Source of the DNA: Psychrosphaera ytuae
Lineage (GTDB): Bacteria; Pseudomonadota; Gammaproteobacteria; Enterobacterales; Alteromonadaceae
Assembly: GCF_017638545.1 (NCBI RefSeq)
Contig: NZ_CP072110.1
Span: 2,914,001 to 2,978,000 of the forward strand
Direction: 5' to 3'
Length of the DNA stretch: 64,000 nt
Part shown: positions 15,468-24,413 of the stretch, one piece after another
How positions within the stretch are numbered: position 1 is the first letter of the stretch
Layout: each line of letters opens with the position of its first letter
Made by a program: the position numbers and the translations under genes
The notes under the pieces: model-generated
Told to the model about the DNA's origin: nothing
The model's input: only the letters and a program-made list of their open reading frames with translations
Database searches by the model: none

Positions 15468-18380
15468 ATGAACCACAGTAGCGTCGAACGATTAAAACCA
15501 CTTGGGCAGGCTCGTTTTAAAGCTTGTTTAGAAAAGCATGCGCCTGAATTTGGCGCTACGGTTAGTTCTTCAATAGCGGTTGAGCATGTGTTAGCGATGA
15601 GCGACTTTGTGTACCGTACGTGTGAGCGTTACCCAAAGATATTTTCTGACTTGGTTACGCGTTTTGAGTGTTTTTCTTGTGCGGAAGAAAAGAGCGAGGC
15701 TGGTGGACAAATTGAGCTCCCTCAATGGTCTTTACCAGAGTCGGATTGGTTGGCAATGACAGAAGTCGAAGCGTTAAAGTCGTTAAGAGAGCATCGACAT
15801 CACGTGATGACGGTATTGGCTTCTGTGCATTTTCTAAAAATCTGGACCATTGACGAAGTGATGGCTGAGTTATCCGAATTAGCCGACGGTTTTTATTATT
15901 TGGCTAGGCAGTGGTCGGAAGCACAGCTTGCTCCTCGGTTTGGTAGGGCTTTGGACAAAGAAGGTCAACCGGTGCCTCTGATAGCTCTGGGTATGGGTAA
16001 ACTCGGTGGCCACGAACTTAATTTTTCTTCTGATATAGACCTCATTTTTTGTTATCCAAGTAAGGGGACTACCCAAGGTGGACGCCGCGATGAGGACTTT
16101 CAAGCGTATTTCACCAAGCTTGCCCAAAAGATCATCTTTTTACTCGACAACAAAACCGCCGATGGTCAAGTCTTTCGAGTGGATATGCGGTTACGACCGT
16201 TTGGTGATAGTGGCCCATTAGTAAGTAGTTTTAGCGCTTTAGAAGATTACTATCAAGAACAAGGTCGTGATTGGGAGCGCTACGCGTTGCTGAAGGCTAG
16301 GCCGCTTTATGATGCTCATCGTGCAAGTGCCAATGAACTTGGACATCAAGTTGCTCTGACCGAATTACTGAGGCCTTTTGTGTTTCGCCGTTATATTGAT
16401 TTTAGTGTCATTGAATCACTGCGAAAGATGAAGCAACAAATTCGTCAAGAGGTGACCCGTCGGCAGTTAACACATAATATTAAGTTAGGTGAAGGGGGCA
16501 TTCGAGAAGCCGAATTTATAATTCAAGCGATGCAAATGCTTCGAGGTGGCAAAGAGCCTCAGTTGCAAATGTCGAGTTTCTTAAAAGTGTTACCTGAGTT
16601 GGTTCATTTGAGTGTGTTTAGTGAGAATGAAGGCAAAAAGATAGCGCAGGCGTATCGTTTTTTAAGGGATGTTGAGCAGCTATTACAAGCCTTTGACGAT
16701 CAGCAAACCCAAACTCTTCCCGACGAATATCAAGGTGCGGAGCCGGGCTTAAATAGAGAACGACTATTGGCGTTTTATCATTGCCAAACTTGGACCGAGC
16801 TTTTAGCAAAAGTCGACCAAGAGTGTCAGTGTATCCATCAGATCTTTAGAGATGTGATTGGAGATGATCCCGACGCCGAGCAAAAACGCGAAGACGCGAC
16901 GTTTTCAAAATGGCAACGCATTTGGTTGAGTAAATCCATCGAACAAGCAATGGCCGTGCTTGAGCAAGAGGTTGCAGACGCTCATCTCAGCTTGTTATTT
17001 GATCACAAAACGGATTTATTAAAATCAGTGATCAGCAGTAAGGGTCGAGATAAATTGGATTTAATCGTACCTCTGTTGATGGCTGAAGCTGAGCGACAAA
17101 ACTGTGATTCTACTAATTTATCGAGTCTGTTGATGATCGTTAAGCGTCTAGCCAGTCGCACAACTTATCTGTCGCTGTTAATTGAAAACCCAGGCGCACT
17201 GACACAGCTGGTTAAATTAGTATCTCGCTGTCATTTTATCGGTCAGCAGTTGACCGCGTTTCCGATGCTGTTGGATCAGTTAATTGACCCCAAATTATTG
17301 TACGCAAAACCAAAAGAAGCAGATTATAGAACGGATTTACGCCGTAACCTCTTACGTGTAGCTCCGGATGATTTAGAGTTACAAATGGAAATGTTGCGCC
17401 AGTTTAAGTTGTCTTCTCAGCTCATCGTTGCCGCATGCGATACAGAAGGAGTGATTGATTTAGCGACCGAAAGTAACTTGTTAACAGCTTTGGCCGAGGC
17501 GATTCTCGACCAAGTCGTGAATATAGCATGGCGACAAATGGTTGAACGATATGGATACCCTGAAGGTGCAACCGATGATGACAAAAACTTTGCGGTGATT
17601 GGCTACGGAAAAATGGGCGGGTATGAGTTAGGTTATGGTTCAGATCTTGATATTGTCTTTGTTCATGGTTGTGCCAGTACTCAACCGACAGATGGCAATA
17701 AAGCCATTGATTCAAGACAGTTTTATCTAAAACTCGCACAAAGAATTTTGCATATCTTTACAACGCGTACCCCAACGGGAGTGTTGTACGAAATCGATAC
17801 TCGACTAAGGCCGTCAGGGGCATCGGGTTTGATGGCCATCAATCTAGATACTTTTGCAGACTATCAACAAAACGAAGCTTGGACATGGGAACATCAAGCT
17901 TTGGTTCGGGCTCGAGTAGTGTTAGGGCAAGACTCTTTGGTATCTAAATTCGATCAAATTCGAGAGCACATAGTGACAACTAAACGAGAGCCTGAGAGCT
18001 TGATGAAAGACATTAGTGATATGCGTCACAAAATGTTCGATAACTTAGCAAAAGAATCTGCCACTTTGTTTGACCTCAAACAATCACGAGGCGGCATTGC
18101 AGATATTGAGTTTATTACTCAATACTTGGTTTTAAGGTATAGCTGTGACTATCCTGATTTGAGCGAGTTTTCTGATAACAAACGGTTGTTAAAAGTGGCA
18201 GAACACCATCAATTATTGGCAGAGTCAGAAGCTGACACACTTTGGGCTGCATATGAGACTTATCGAGACCTTGTTCATGATGCATCTTTAAACTTGCAAC
18301 CAACCCAAGTTGAACGAGACTTAGTTGACGCTCATGCCTCAAAGGTAATGCAAATTTGGTCACGATTAGGACTTACTTAA
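15468..18380 (+). CDS. glnE: Bifunctional glutamine synthetase adenylyltransferase/adenylyl-removing enzyme
   Basis: Controls glutamine synthetase by adding AMP to, or phosphorolytically removing it from, a tyrosine, in response to PII state and glutamine. The 970-residue protein has two nucleotidyltransferase domains. The N-terminal (removing) domain shows LGMGKLGGHELNFSSDIDLIF at about residue 170. The C-terminal (adding) domain shows IGYGKMGGYELGYGSDLDIVF at about 710. Both carry the GxD-x-D metal motif, and RLRPFG / RLRPSG blocks follow each. Length matches the family. It follows ygiF after one base. Confidence 0.97.
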   Translation: MNHSSVERLKPLGQARFKACLEKHAPEFGATVSSSIAVEHVLAMSDFVYRTCERYPKIFSDLVTRFECFSCAEEKSEAGGQIELPQWSLPESDWLAMTEVEALKSLREHRHHVMTVLASVHFLKIWTIDEVMAELSELADGFYYLARQWSEAQLAPRFGRALDKEGQPVPLIALGMGKLGGHELNFSSDIDLIFCYPSKGTTQGGRRDEDFQAYFTKLAQKIIFLLDNKTADGQVFRVDMRLRPFGDSGPLVSSFSALEDYYQEQGRDWERYALLKARPLYDAHRASANELGHQVALTELLRPFVFRRYIDFSVIESLRKMKQQIRQEVTRRQLTHNIKLGEGGIREAEFIIQAMQMLRGGKEPQLQMSSFLKVLPELVHLSVFSENEGKKIAQAYRFLRDVEQLLQAFDDQQTQTLPDEYQGAEPGLNRERLLAFYHCQTWTELLAKVDQECQCIHQIFRDVIGDDPDAEQKREDATFSKWQRIWLSKSIEQAMAVLEQEVADAHLSLLFDHKTDLLKSVISSKGRDKLDLIVPLLMAEAERQNCDSTNLSSLLMIVKRLASRTTYLSLLIENPGALTQLVKLVSRCHFIGQQLTAFPMLLDQLIDPKLLYAKPKEADYRTDLRRNLLRVAPDDLELQMEMLRQFKLSSQLIVAACDTEGVIDLATESNLLTALAEAILDQVVNIAWRQMVERYGYPEGATDDDKNFAVIGYGKMGGYELGYGSDLDIVFVHGCASTQPTDGNKAIDSRQFYLKLAQRILHIFTTRTPTGVLYEIDTRLRPSGASGLMAINLDTFADYQQNEAWTWEHQALVRARVVLGQDSLVSKFDQIREHIVTTKREPESLMKDISDMRHKMFDNLAKESATLFDLKQSRGGIADIEFITQYLVLRYSCDYPDLSEFSDNKRLLKVAEHHQLLAESEADTLWAAYETYRDLVHDASLNLQPTQVERDLVDAHASKVMQIWSRLGLT

Positions 18381-18494
18381 TAATGACAACTCTTTATAAC
18401 TTAATCAGGTAAACTTTATACCAACAACCCATGACACAGCTGCACAGATTCCAGTATAATTATCAGCAGATTAAAGAACAAAAGAGATAAAACT

Positions 18495-18977
18495 ATGCCT
18501 TCTTTCGACATTGTTTCAGAAGTAAATTTAGAAGAAATGCGCAACGCCACTGAAAACTCAACACGTGAGTTAAGCACGCGATACGACTTTCGTGGTGTCG
18601 ATGCCAGCTTTGAGTGGAAGTCTCCAGTTGTTAAAGTAAAAGCAGAAGGGGATTATCAAACTAGCCAGCTTATAGATATTTTGCGCAAACAATTGGTTAA
18701 GCGAAATATCGACCCTCAAGCGATGGAAATTTCAGCACCTGATTTTTCGGGTAAGGTTTGCACTCAAGAAGTTAAAATCAAAGAAGGCATTGAAAAAGAC
18801 GTTGCTAAAAAGCTGGTTAAGATCATCAAAGACAGTAAGTTAAAAGTTCAAGTGGCCATTCAAGGTGAAGAACTTCGCGTTACGGGTAAAAAGCGTGATG
18901 ACTTACAAGCTGTTATGCAATTAGTACGTCAAAGCGAGTTAGGCCAGCCATTCCAATTCAAAAACTTCAAGGATTAA
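18495..18977 (+). CDS. yajQ: YajQ-family nucleotide-binding protein
   Basis: A 160-residue cytosolic protein of the YajQ family (two ferredoxin-like folds). N-terminus MPSFDIVSEVNLEEMRNA, followed by TRYDFRGVDASFEW, and C-terminus GQPFQFKNFKD are all diagnostic. Relatives bind nucleotides, and a Xanthomonas homologue is a cyclic-di-GMP effector; whether this one binds c-di-GMP is unknown, although the window does encode a GGDEF protein and two HD-GYP proteins. It has its own ribosome-binding site (AAGAGA) and lies 114 bp after glnE. Confidence 0.92.
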   Translation: MPSFDIVSEVNLEEMRNATENSTRELSTRYDFRGVDASFEWKSPVVKVKAEGDYQTSQLIDILRKQLVKRNIDPQAMEISAPDFSGKVCTQEVKIKEGIEKDVAKKLVKIIKDSKLKVQVAIQGEELRVTGKKRDDLQAVMQLVRQSELGQPFQFKNFKD

Positions 18978-19098
18978 GTTCAAGGTACCTTAGCTACTTT
19001 ACTAAAGGCCGCGTTTAACTTTTATACGTAACATTGGACAATTGTGAGTTTGGCCACTACTTTTTTTAGAACTTCTAACATAAGGAAAAGGAGAAGGA

Positions 19099-20055
19099 AT
19101 GAACAAGTTTTTAGTAGTGTTGTTTTTACTCACCATTAGTACCAACGTTTTTTCTGCTCGTCCACCGGGTGGAGTTAATCAGCAGGTTAATATTTATTCG
19201 CGAGCTGATATGTGCATCGACTGCAGTGAGGCCAAGGCAGAAGCCTTTGTTTTATCTTTGGTACCAAGCTATGCCGTCACTGATAGCAAACATTTTATAT
19301 ACGTTGTCGACCCTATTCGCGATACGAAGATACGCTACGAAATTGAAGCGGTTCGTAACAGCAAAGGTATTATCGATGTAGAACCAATGACTAGTCATGA
19401 ACAAAGACTTTTCGAACCTCTGATGTCTTATGCACGTAGTGTTGTGGATTTGAAACAGAAGATAGCCCAGACAAATGCTGACTCGATAGCCAACTCAGAG
19501 CTTTGTGACTCGTCACTTGATACATATTCAAACAAGAGTTGTGGCAAGGCTATTATGGATGACCTAAAAAATGAAGCAAGAATTCGTAATTTATTTAATT
19601 TTAATCGACAAAATTACTCAGTTACAATTGGTGCAGACAGCAAGGTTATAAATGGCTCAATAACTTTAAGTGGACAAGGTAATGATGGTATTTTACGTGT
19701 CGCATATATGTGGTCTGATGGCAGTATCTCAGTATACAAAGTCAAAGATGGAGAAATAATAGAGCTTGATACTGAGTTGTCAAAGAGCGCGACAGGTGAA
19801 ACATTAAAAAGAATAATTGCAGACTTAGATGCAGAAAAATTTGCTCAACGTGGGATTAGAGGACACGAACTAGCTGACCATGTGGATCTTTGGTCAGGAC
19901 ACGCAGGAATGTTCTGTGATTTATTACCCAGCTATAAGTTTGTGCAAATGGAAGTTCTGGAGTGTCGCAGTAAGGTTACACCTTCAGGGTTAAAAATAGA
20001 GTGCAGAAAAGTTGGAACAACAAATAGCCCGACGGTCGCTTTTAGTTGTAGATAG
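19099..20055 (+). CDS. Secreted Cys-rich protein of unknown function
   Basis: I do not recognise this 318-residue protein. It has a signal peptide (MNKFLVVLFLLTISTNVFSA) and an excellent ribosome-binding site (AAGGAGAAGG), so it is exported. The mature part has eight cysteines: a CIDC pair near residues 39-42, two near the middle (LCDSS, SCGKA) and four in the last 50 residues (FCDLL, ECRSK, ECRKV, SCR). The even number suggests disulfides. The middle (NYSVTIGADSKVINGSITLSG) looks beta-rich. It is more AT-rich than the housekeeping neighbours. A strong terminator follows, so it is probably monocistronic. Confidence 0.7.
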   Translation: MNKFLVVLFLLTISTNVFSARPPGGVNQQVNIYSRADMCIDCSEAKAEAFVLSLVPSYAVTDSKHFIYVVDPIRDTKIRYEIEAVRNSKGIIDVEPMTSHEQRLFEPLMSYARSVVDLKQKIAQTNADSIANSELCDSSLDTYSNKSCGKAIMDDLKNEARIRNLFNFNRQNYSVTIGADSKVINGSITLSGQGNDGILRVAYMWSDGSISVYKVKDGEIIELDTELSKSATGETLKRIIADLDAEKFAQRGIRGHELADHVDLWSGHAGMFCDLLPSYKFVQMEVLECRSKVTPSGLKIECRKVGTTNSPTVAFSCR

Positions 20056-20125
20056 TTAGACGCCTAAAACCTCAATAGCTTACTTTTCAAAAAATTTAAA
20101 GACGGTTTAGACCCAAAAATGAATC

Positions 20126-20153
20126 AAGCCTCACACACTGTGAGGCTTTTTTG
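20126..20153 (+). terminator. Rho-independent terminator
   Basis: Perfect 10-bp stem AAGCCTCACA / TGTGAGGCTT with a 3-nt loop and a T-run, 70 bp after the Cys-rich protein gene. Confidence 0.88.
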
Positions 20154-20274
20154 TATCTGATTTATTTATTAAATTTTGTACAAAGATATATCCCAAGTCG
20201 TTTCAATGTTTTAGACTCAATACTTAAGGGTAAAGGATTAATTTTTACGTTATACATGTTGTGAGGGTATAGAA

Positions 20275-22140
20275 ATGGCATTTGATTTTGGTTCTAAAAC
20301 ATTGGGAATTAAGAACCCCTTTAAAGCGGAGGGGTTAGCAATTTCCATCGCAGGTTTGGCTATTTGTTTGATGGCCGTGCCTGAGTTTTTGAGCGTTAAA
20401 GATTTATTAGAACAGGACGCAGTACGTGCCTGGGCTGCGGCAATTACCGGCTTTATTTTGATGGCGATGGGGTTACGTCATTCAGGTTTAGGTCTGTTTC
20501 AGTTATTTAAATATTTTGTTGGACGAAGCGTACCTACGTCATTAGCTCCAAACTTAAATCCAAGTGAGCGCGAAAACGCCGCTCAAGAGCAATCCATCGT
20601 TAATTACAAAGCATCAGATCTAGAAAGTATGCTAATGGGTCGCAAAAACAGTACATTTGCTGAGCCTAAAGGTTGGCTAGCTCGTCTTGTTCATACGCTT
20701 ATTCCTCGATTGTTATTTATGCCTCATCGATTGCGTAACGTAACCCAAGAAATGTTTGGTATGGTTGCGTCAGTTGTTACGACACTGGTTGCATTTGGTA
20801 TTGCTTACTTCGTCGCATCATCTGGATTAGCGGGTGATGCAGGGGAGTTAATTACGCCGATTTTATCAATTGTTTTGTTATTGAGTCTGGTTATGAGTTG
20901 GCGTGGCGCGGCAAAACGCGCCAATCAGGTTAGTCAGCGTGGTGTTCGAAGCAAGTCAGCGGGTAACTTGGCGTTTTTGTTTAGCCTTGCCTTTGTGGTG
21001 CCAGTGTTAATTGGTTACGGTTATGCACAATTGGATAGTCGAGCACAGTCATCAATTCAAGGTGTTGCCGCTTATCTCAATGAGTTTAATGCGTTTGCCA
21101 ATCTACTCTTGCTGTTTGTCGTTGCCTTAGTTGTATTGGGGTTGTTTTTGGTGCTGTTAGTTAACCGCCTGAAATTAGCAGCGACGACCACAGAAGTAAG
21201 TGAATACCGTGACAACCTGCAAGAGTCGGTACATCCTCGAGAGATTTTCATCAACATTGAAAATATTATCCTAGCGAACCGCCGCTATAAAGAAATCCCA
21301 AATCGTATCTATCAAGAGCTTGAGCCATCTTTAGAAGAACAATCTGAGGGTAAAGGTAACTTTAAGGGTCAATTGCTGATAGAAACACAGCCCGCGTTAA
21401 AAGAAATGAAATGGCCATCAAGCTTTAACTTGGTGCGATTAATCGCGACATATTTAGGTCAGGCATTAGTTGTGACTACGGCCGCCTTGTTTGTTTACCT
21501 GGTAGGCACTGGTTTGGATGTTTGGAGCTTTGTTAGTTCGACGATTAACACTCGCCAAACACCAGACATGATTGTTTGGAGTGAAGGTATAGCAAGTTTG
21601 TTGTTCGCATTTTTTGCTTGGCAGACATTGTCAGCAGGGTCGCGCATGTTGTCTTCTAGCGTTCATTTGTTTTGGGCCGAAATTCAATTTGATAGCCTAC
21701 TCATGTGGATGAAAACAGAAGGCACTTACACTGAATCAAAGATCTCTACAGGCATGGGTATTCACGATAGTACTCGTAGCGAAAACACAGTGGTAAAAAG
21801 CTCGATTACCCCTTGGATCATCACGTCTCGGATCACCTCTTCAATTTATGCAACGAGCGGTAATAATAACTTAGAGTTGTCTCGAATTATTTTGGATATG
21901 AACAAAAATGATCAAGAGCTCGACGGTATCAAGGACGAGTTGTATCAGTTCTTAAGAGGCAGAGAATCTTTGGCGACCATTAATAACGATGCCGATATCA
22001 AAACAGCGACTGACTTTAATCAAGTAAACGTCGCTGCGAGAGCCCCTGAATTAGCAGTCAATAAACAATTGACGGAAGAAGTTAAATCACAAGATGAACA
22101 AGCGGCTTACAAGCGTTTGTCCGAAGAAGGCGCGAATTAA
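20275..22140 (+). CDS. Polytopic membrane protein of unknown function
   Basis: I do not recognise this 621-residue protein. About eight hydrophobic segments are visible: near 22-40, 50-68, 160-185, 190-208, 232-252, 277-300, 392-415 and 438-455. A soluble region with many charged residues separates segments 6 and 7 (about 305-385), and a long soluble C-terminal tail covers about 465-621. No signal peptide, Walker motif or transporter signature is seen. Short basic stretches (RGAAKRANQVSQRGVRSK) lie between segments 4 and 5. No partner gene: the upstream gene ends in a terminator and the downstream gene is convergent. Confidence 0.7.
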   Translation: MAFDFGSKTLGIKNPFKAEGLAISIAGLAICLMAVPEFLSVKDLLEQDAVRAWAAAITGFILMAMGLRHSGLGLFQLFKYFVGRSVPTSLAPNLNPSERENAAQEQSIVNYKASDLESMLMGRKNSTFAEPKGWLARLVHTLIPRLLFMPHRLRNVTQEMFGMVASVVTTLVAFGIAYFVASSGLAGDAGELITPILSIVLLLSLVMSWRGAAKRANQVSQRGVRSKSAGNLAFLFSLAFVVPVLIGYGYAQLDSRAQSSIQGVAAYLNEFNAFANLLLLFVVALVVLGLFLVLLVNRLKLAATTTEVSEYRDNLQESVHPREIFINIENIILANRRYKEIPNRIYQELEPSLEEQSEGKGNFKGQLLIETQPALKEMKWPSSFNLVRLIATYLGQALVVTTAALFVYLVGTGLDVWSFVSSTINTRQTPDMIVWSEGIASLLFAFFAWQTLSAGSRMLSSSVHLFWAEIQFDSLLMWMKTEGTYTESKISTGMGIHDSTRSENTVVKSSITPWIITSRITSSIYATSGNNNLELSRIILDMNKNDQELDGIKDELYQFLRGRESLATINNDADIKTATDFNQVNVAARAPELAVNKQLTEEVKSQDEQAAYKRLSEEGAN

Positions 22141-22154
22141 TTATTATTCGCGCA

Positions 22155-22216
22155 TAAAAAAAGCTCCACTCATCGCAAGGCGTTAACCTTGTAGATGAAA
22201 GTGGAGCTTGTTTTTA
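22155..22216. terminator. Bidirectional terminator between convergent genes
   Basis: AAGCTCCACT (22161-22170) pairs with AGTGGAGCTT (ending 22209); AAGG/CCTT form an inner pair. A-run before, T-run after. It serves the membrane-protein gene and the metalloprotease gene. Confidence 0.8.
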
Positions 22217-22218
22217 GG

Positions 22219-23871
22219 TTACAGTTGTAAATCTGATGCGTCTAAAGCTGCGCCATTTAAGTCAACTACTAAGTCCGCATTACCGTCACCATCGACATCG
22301 CCAAGTAATTTGCCGTTCACATAAACTAGCTCTCCTGCATTGCCGCTTAGTGAGGCATTGCCTGCAAAACTAAACGCAAAACCAGAACTTGCCAGGTTTA
22401 TGGTGTCTTCACCTGTTGTGAAATCAGTAATAACATCACCTTGTTCGATTACATTAAGTACAAAGGTGTCAAAGCCATCTCCACCTGTGTAAGTGTCTGC
22501 ACCTGCTTGTCCTTCAAGTACATCGTCACCGTCATTACCTATTAGTGTATTAGCAAACTCATTGCCTTTTAGGTAATCACGTTGATTAGAACCAATCGCA
22601 TTTTCGATAATGGTACCGTACGCAATCGCAATGTTGTCATGACTGGTCACACCAAGTCCTGATACACCAGTTTCAAATGCCAAAAAGCCCTCATGTGCAC
22701 CGGTTGTTAGGCCTTGCCAAAATGCGCTCGTACCCGGAGCTACATCGGCTAGTGTTGTAAGGCCGGCATCACGCATTAATTGGCGACGCGCATTGATTAC
22801 ATCTTCACTTGGAACTGCAGACGCACCAGAGCTGTACTCACCATCGTTCAAGTTTATGAAAACACTGGCGTTGGCACCTGACATATCAATTGTATCGTTA
22901 CCACCTGCATCGTAGATTGTCACGATAGGGTATAGGTTTTGGCTAAAGTCATAGACAGCCTTACCAGCGGTAGAATTCCAACCGTAAACAGTATCATCAG
23001 CACGTGTCGTTAAGTCTGCACCATACGCAGTTTGAACCGCTAATATGTCGTGCACCATAGGTGTTTGAGGGTAGTTATAAAAACCTGTACTCCAGTCAAC
23101 AATACCGCGAAGGAAAGGCTGGTTAGACGTTTCTTCATCACCCCAATAAGACATTAATGTGTACTGGTTACTATCTTGCGCGTATTCAGCTTGGTCAACA
23201 TAGGTTGTCGCACCTGAACCATTGTAAGCTCCAGGGTGGCTTAAGCCTATTGCATGACCAATTTCATGAATCAAAGTAGTATTGCCATAACCACCAAAAC
23301 TCAACCACGCATTACTCCAGTTAATCTCTGGCGTCGCGACAAAAATGTCACTGAAGAACTTCCAGCCTTTGGCATTGGTAAAGCTATATTCCGGGTAATA
23401 TGCGTACGCTTGGCCTGGATCATAGCTGTTTGAAAATTGGATGTCTGCACCATTCGAACCACGTTCAATAAAGCCAGGTGCAATTAAGTCATCCCAAAGA
23501 TCGATAGCTTCGCGAGCTGCGTCTTTTTGCGCATCAGAAAAGCCGCTTAGACCGTAACCCGCAGAAAAACCATAACGAGGGTTGTTGTATAAGCCAGTCA
23601 GCTTGTTACCTTTTGGAAAGTTGTACGTTATGTAACCGCCATTGGCAGCACTTAGATAGCCAGTCCAAATTTGTTGGACTACACGTGATAAGTCAGCAAT
23701 CTCTTTGTCTCTAAAAATACCACCGGCAAATCTATCAATACTGAGTTCTTGAGGAGAGACCAATTGTTCTAGGTTTGCTGGAGTTACTTCCGATGCATCT
23801 TTAACACTTGCCGTAGCCGAGGCGCTGATTATAGCGGCCGCGACAGCGAGAGCTGTTTTATGTATATTCAT
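22219..23871 (-). CDS. Serralysin-type (M10) zinc metalloprotease with RTX repeats and a Sec signal
   Basis: A 550-residue secreted protease. The catalytic motif HEIGHAIGLSHPG (HExxHxxGxxH) and the Met-turn LMSYW define the metzincin/serralysin group. The C-terminal part has a serralysin-C region and a short run of glycine-rich calcium-binding nonapeptides (GNEFANTLIGNDGDDVLEG..GADTYTGGDGFDTF). The extreme C-terminus has a DVDGDGNAD calcium-loop-like motif. Unusually for this family, the N-terminus is a clear Sec signal peptide (MNIHKTALAVAAAIISASATA) instead of a short propeptide, and no type I secretion genes are adjacent. It may leave the cell by type II secretion, which is inference. Confidence 0.88.
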   Translation of the reverse strand: MNIHKTALAVAAAIISASATASVKDASEVTPANLEQLVSPQELSIDRFAGGIFRDKEIADLSRVVQQIWTGYLSAANGGYITYNFPKGNKLTGLYNNPRYGFSAGYGLSGFSDAQKDAAREAIDLWDDLIAPGFIERGSNGADIQFSNSYDPGQAYAYYPEYSFTNAKGWKFFSDIFVATPEINWSNAWLSFGGYGNTTLIHEIGHAIGLSHPGAYNGSGATTYVDQAEYAQDSNQYTLMSYWGDEETSNQPFLRGIVDWSTGFYNYPQTPMVHDILAVQTAYGADLTTRADDTVYGWNSTAGKAVYDFSQNLYPIVTIYDAGGNDTIDMSGANASVFINLNDGEYSSGASAVPSEDVINARRQLMRDAGLTTLADVAPGTSAFWQGLTTGAHEGFLAFETGVSGLGVTSHDNIAIAYGTIIENAIGSNQRDYLKGNEFANTLIGNDGDDVLEGQAGADTYTGGDGFDTFVLNVIEQGDVITDFTTGEDTINLASSGFAFSFAGNASLSGNAGELVYVNGKLLGDVDGDGNADLVVDLNGAALDASDLQL

Positions 23872-24085
23872 GTTTATGTTTCCGTCTTTTTATAGTTTTT
23901 ATTTCTTTTTTTGTTTTGGGTACTTGCTGTACCTAGTGTATAAAAAAGCGTCAAATTAAATGAAAGTCAAGTCTTGTGGTTCAAAAGTAGATTTCATTTC
24001 TACCTTTTGGTCCAAGAGTAAATAAATTTACCAATGTTTTAGTGGGTCGACATAAGTGGTCATTGAAGATGGTGGAAGGAGTGTT

Positions 24086-24346
24086 ATGCAGTTTCAGATC
24101 GAACCAATGGATTGGCAAAAGCGCCGAACAGAAAAGGTAAAGCCACCACAGCCCTTAAGTGCAGAAATTCCGGATTTTAAATTCGAACAAGAAGCGCAAT
24201 GTCAGGTGTACGTACTTTATGACGATGGCCAAACGCGATTGTTAAAGGGCCGAGTCTTGTTTAATGAAATTAAGCAACTTTGGCGAGTGAGTGCAATCGC
24301 AAACGGAGGCTGGAGCGTTTACATTAATGTTGTTCAGAGCAACTAA
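24086..24346 (+). CDS. Small uncharacterised cytosolic protein
   Basis: I start at ATG 24086, which has a strong ribosome-binding site (GGAAGGAG) six bases upstream; a GTG at 24056 lies before that site. The product is about 86 residues (MQFQIEPMDWQKRRTEKVKPPQ), without signal peptide or membrane segment. The C-terminal half (CQVYVLYDDGQTRLLKGRVLFNEIKQLWRVS) looks like a small beta-barrel domain. I do not recognise the family. The phytase-like gene starts 67 bp downstream. Confidence 0.6.
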   Translation: MQFQIEPMDWQKRRTEKVKPPQPLSAEIPDFKFEQEAQCQVYVLYDDGQTRLLKGRVLFNEIKQLWRVSAIANGGWSVYINVVQSN

Positions 24347-24413
24347 ATCTATCAAAATACCCAAACTCGTGGCGTTGCTCATTCTCTTTTTTAATCGTTT
24401 TAAAAGGTCAAAT

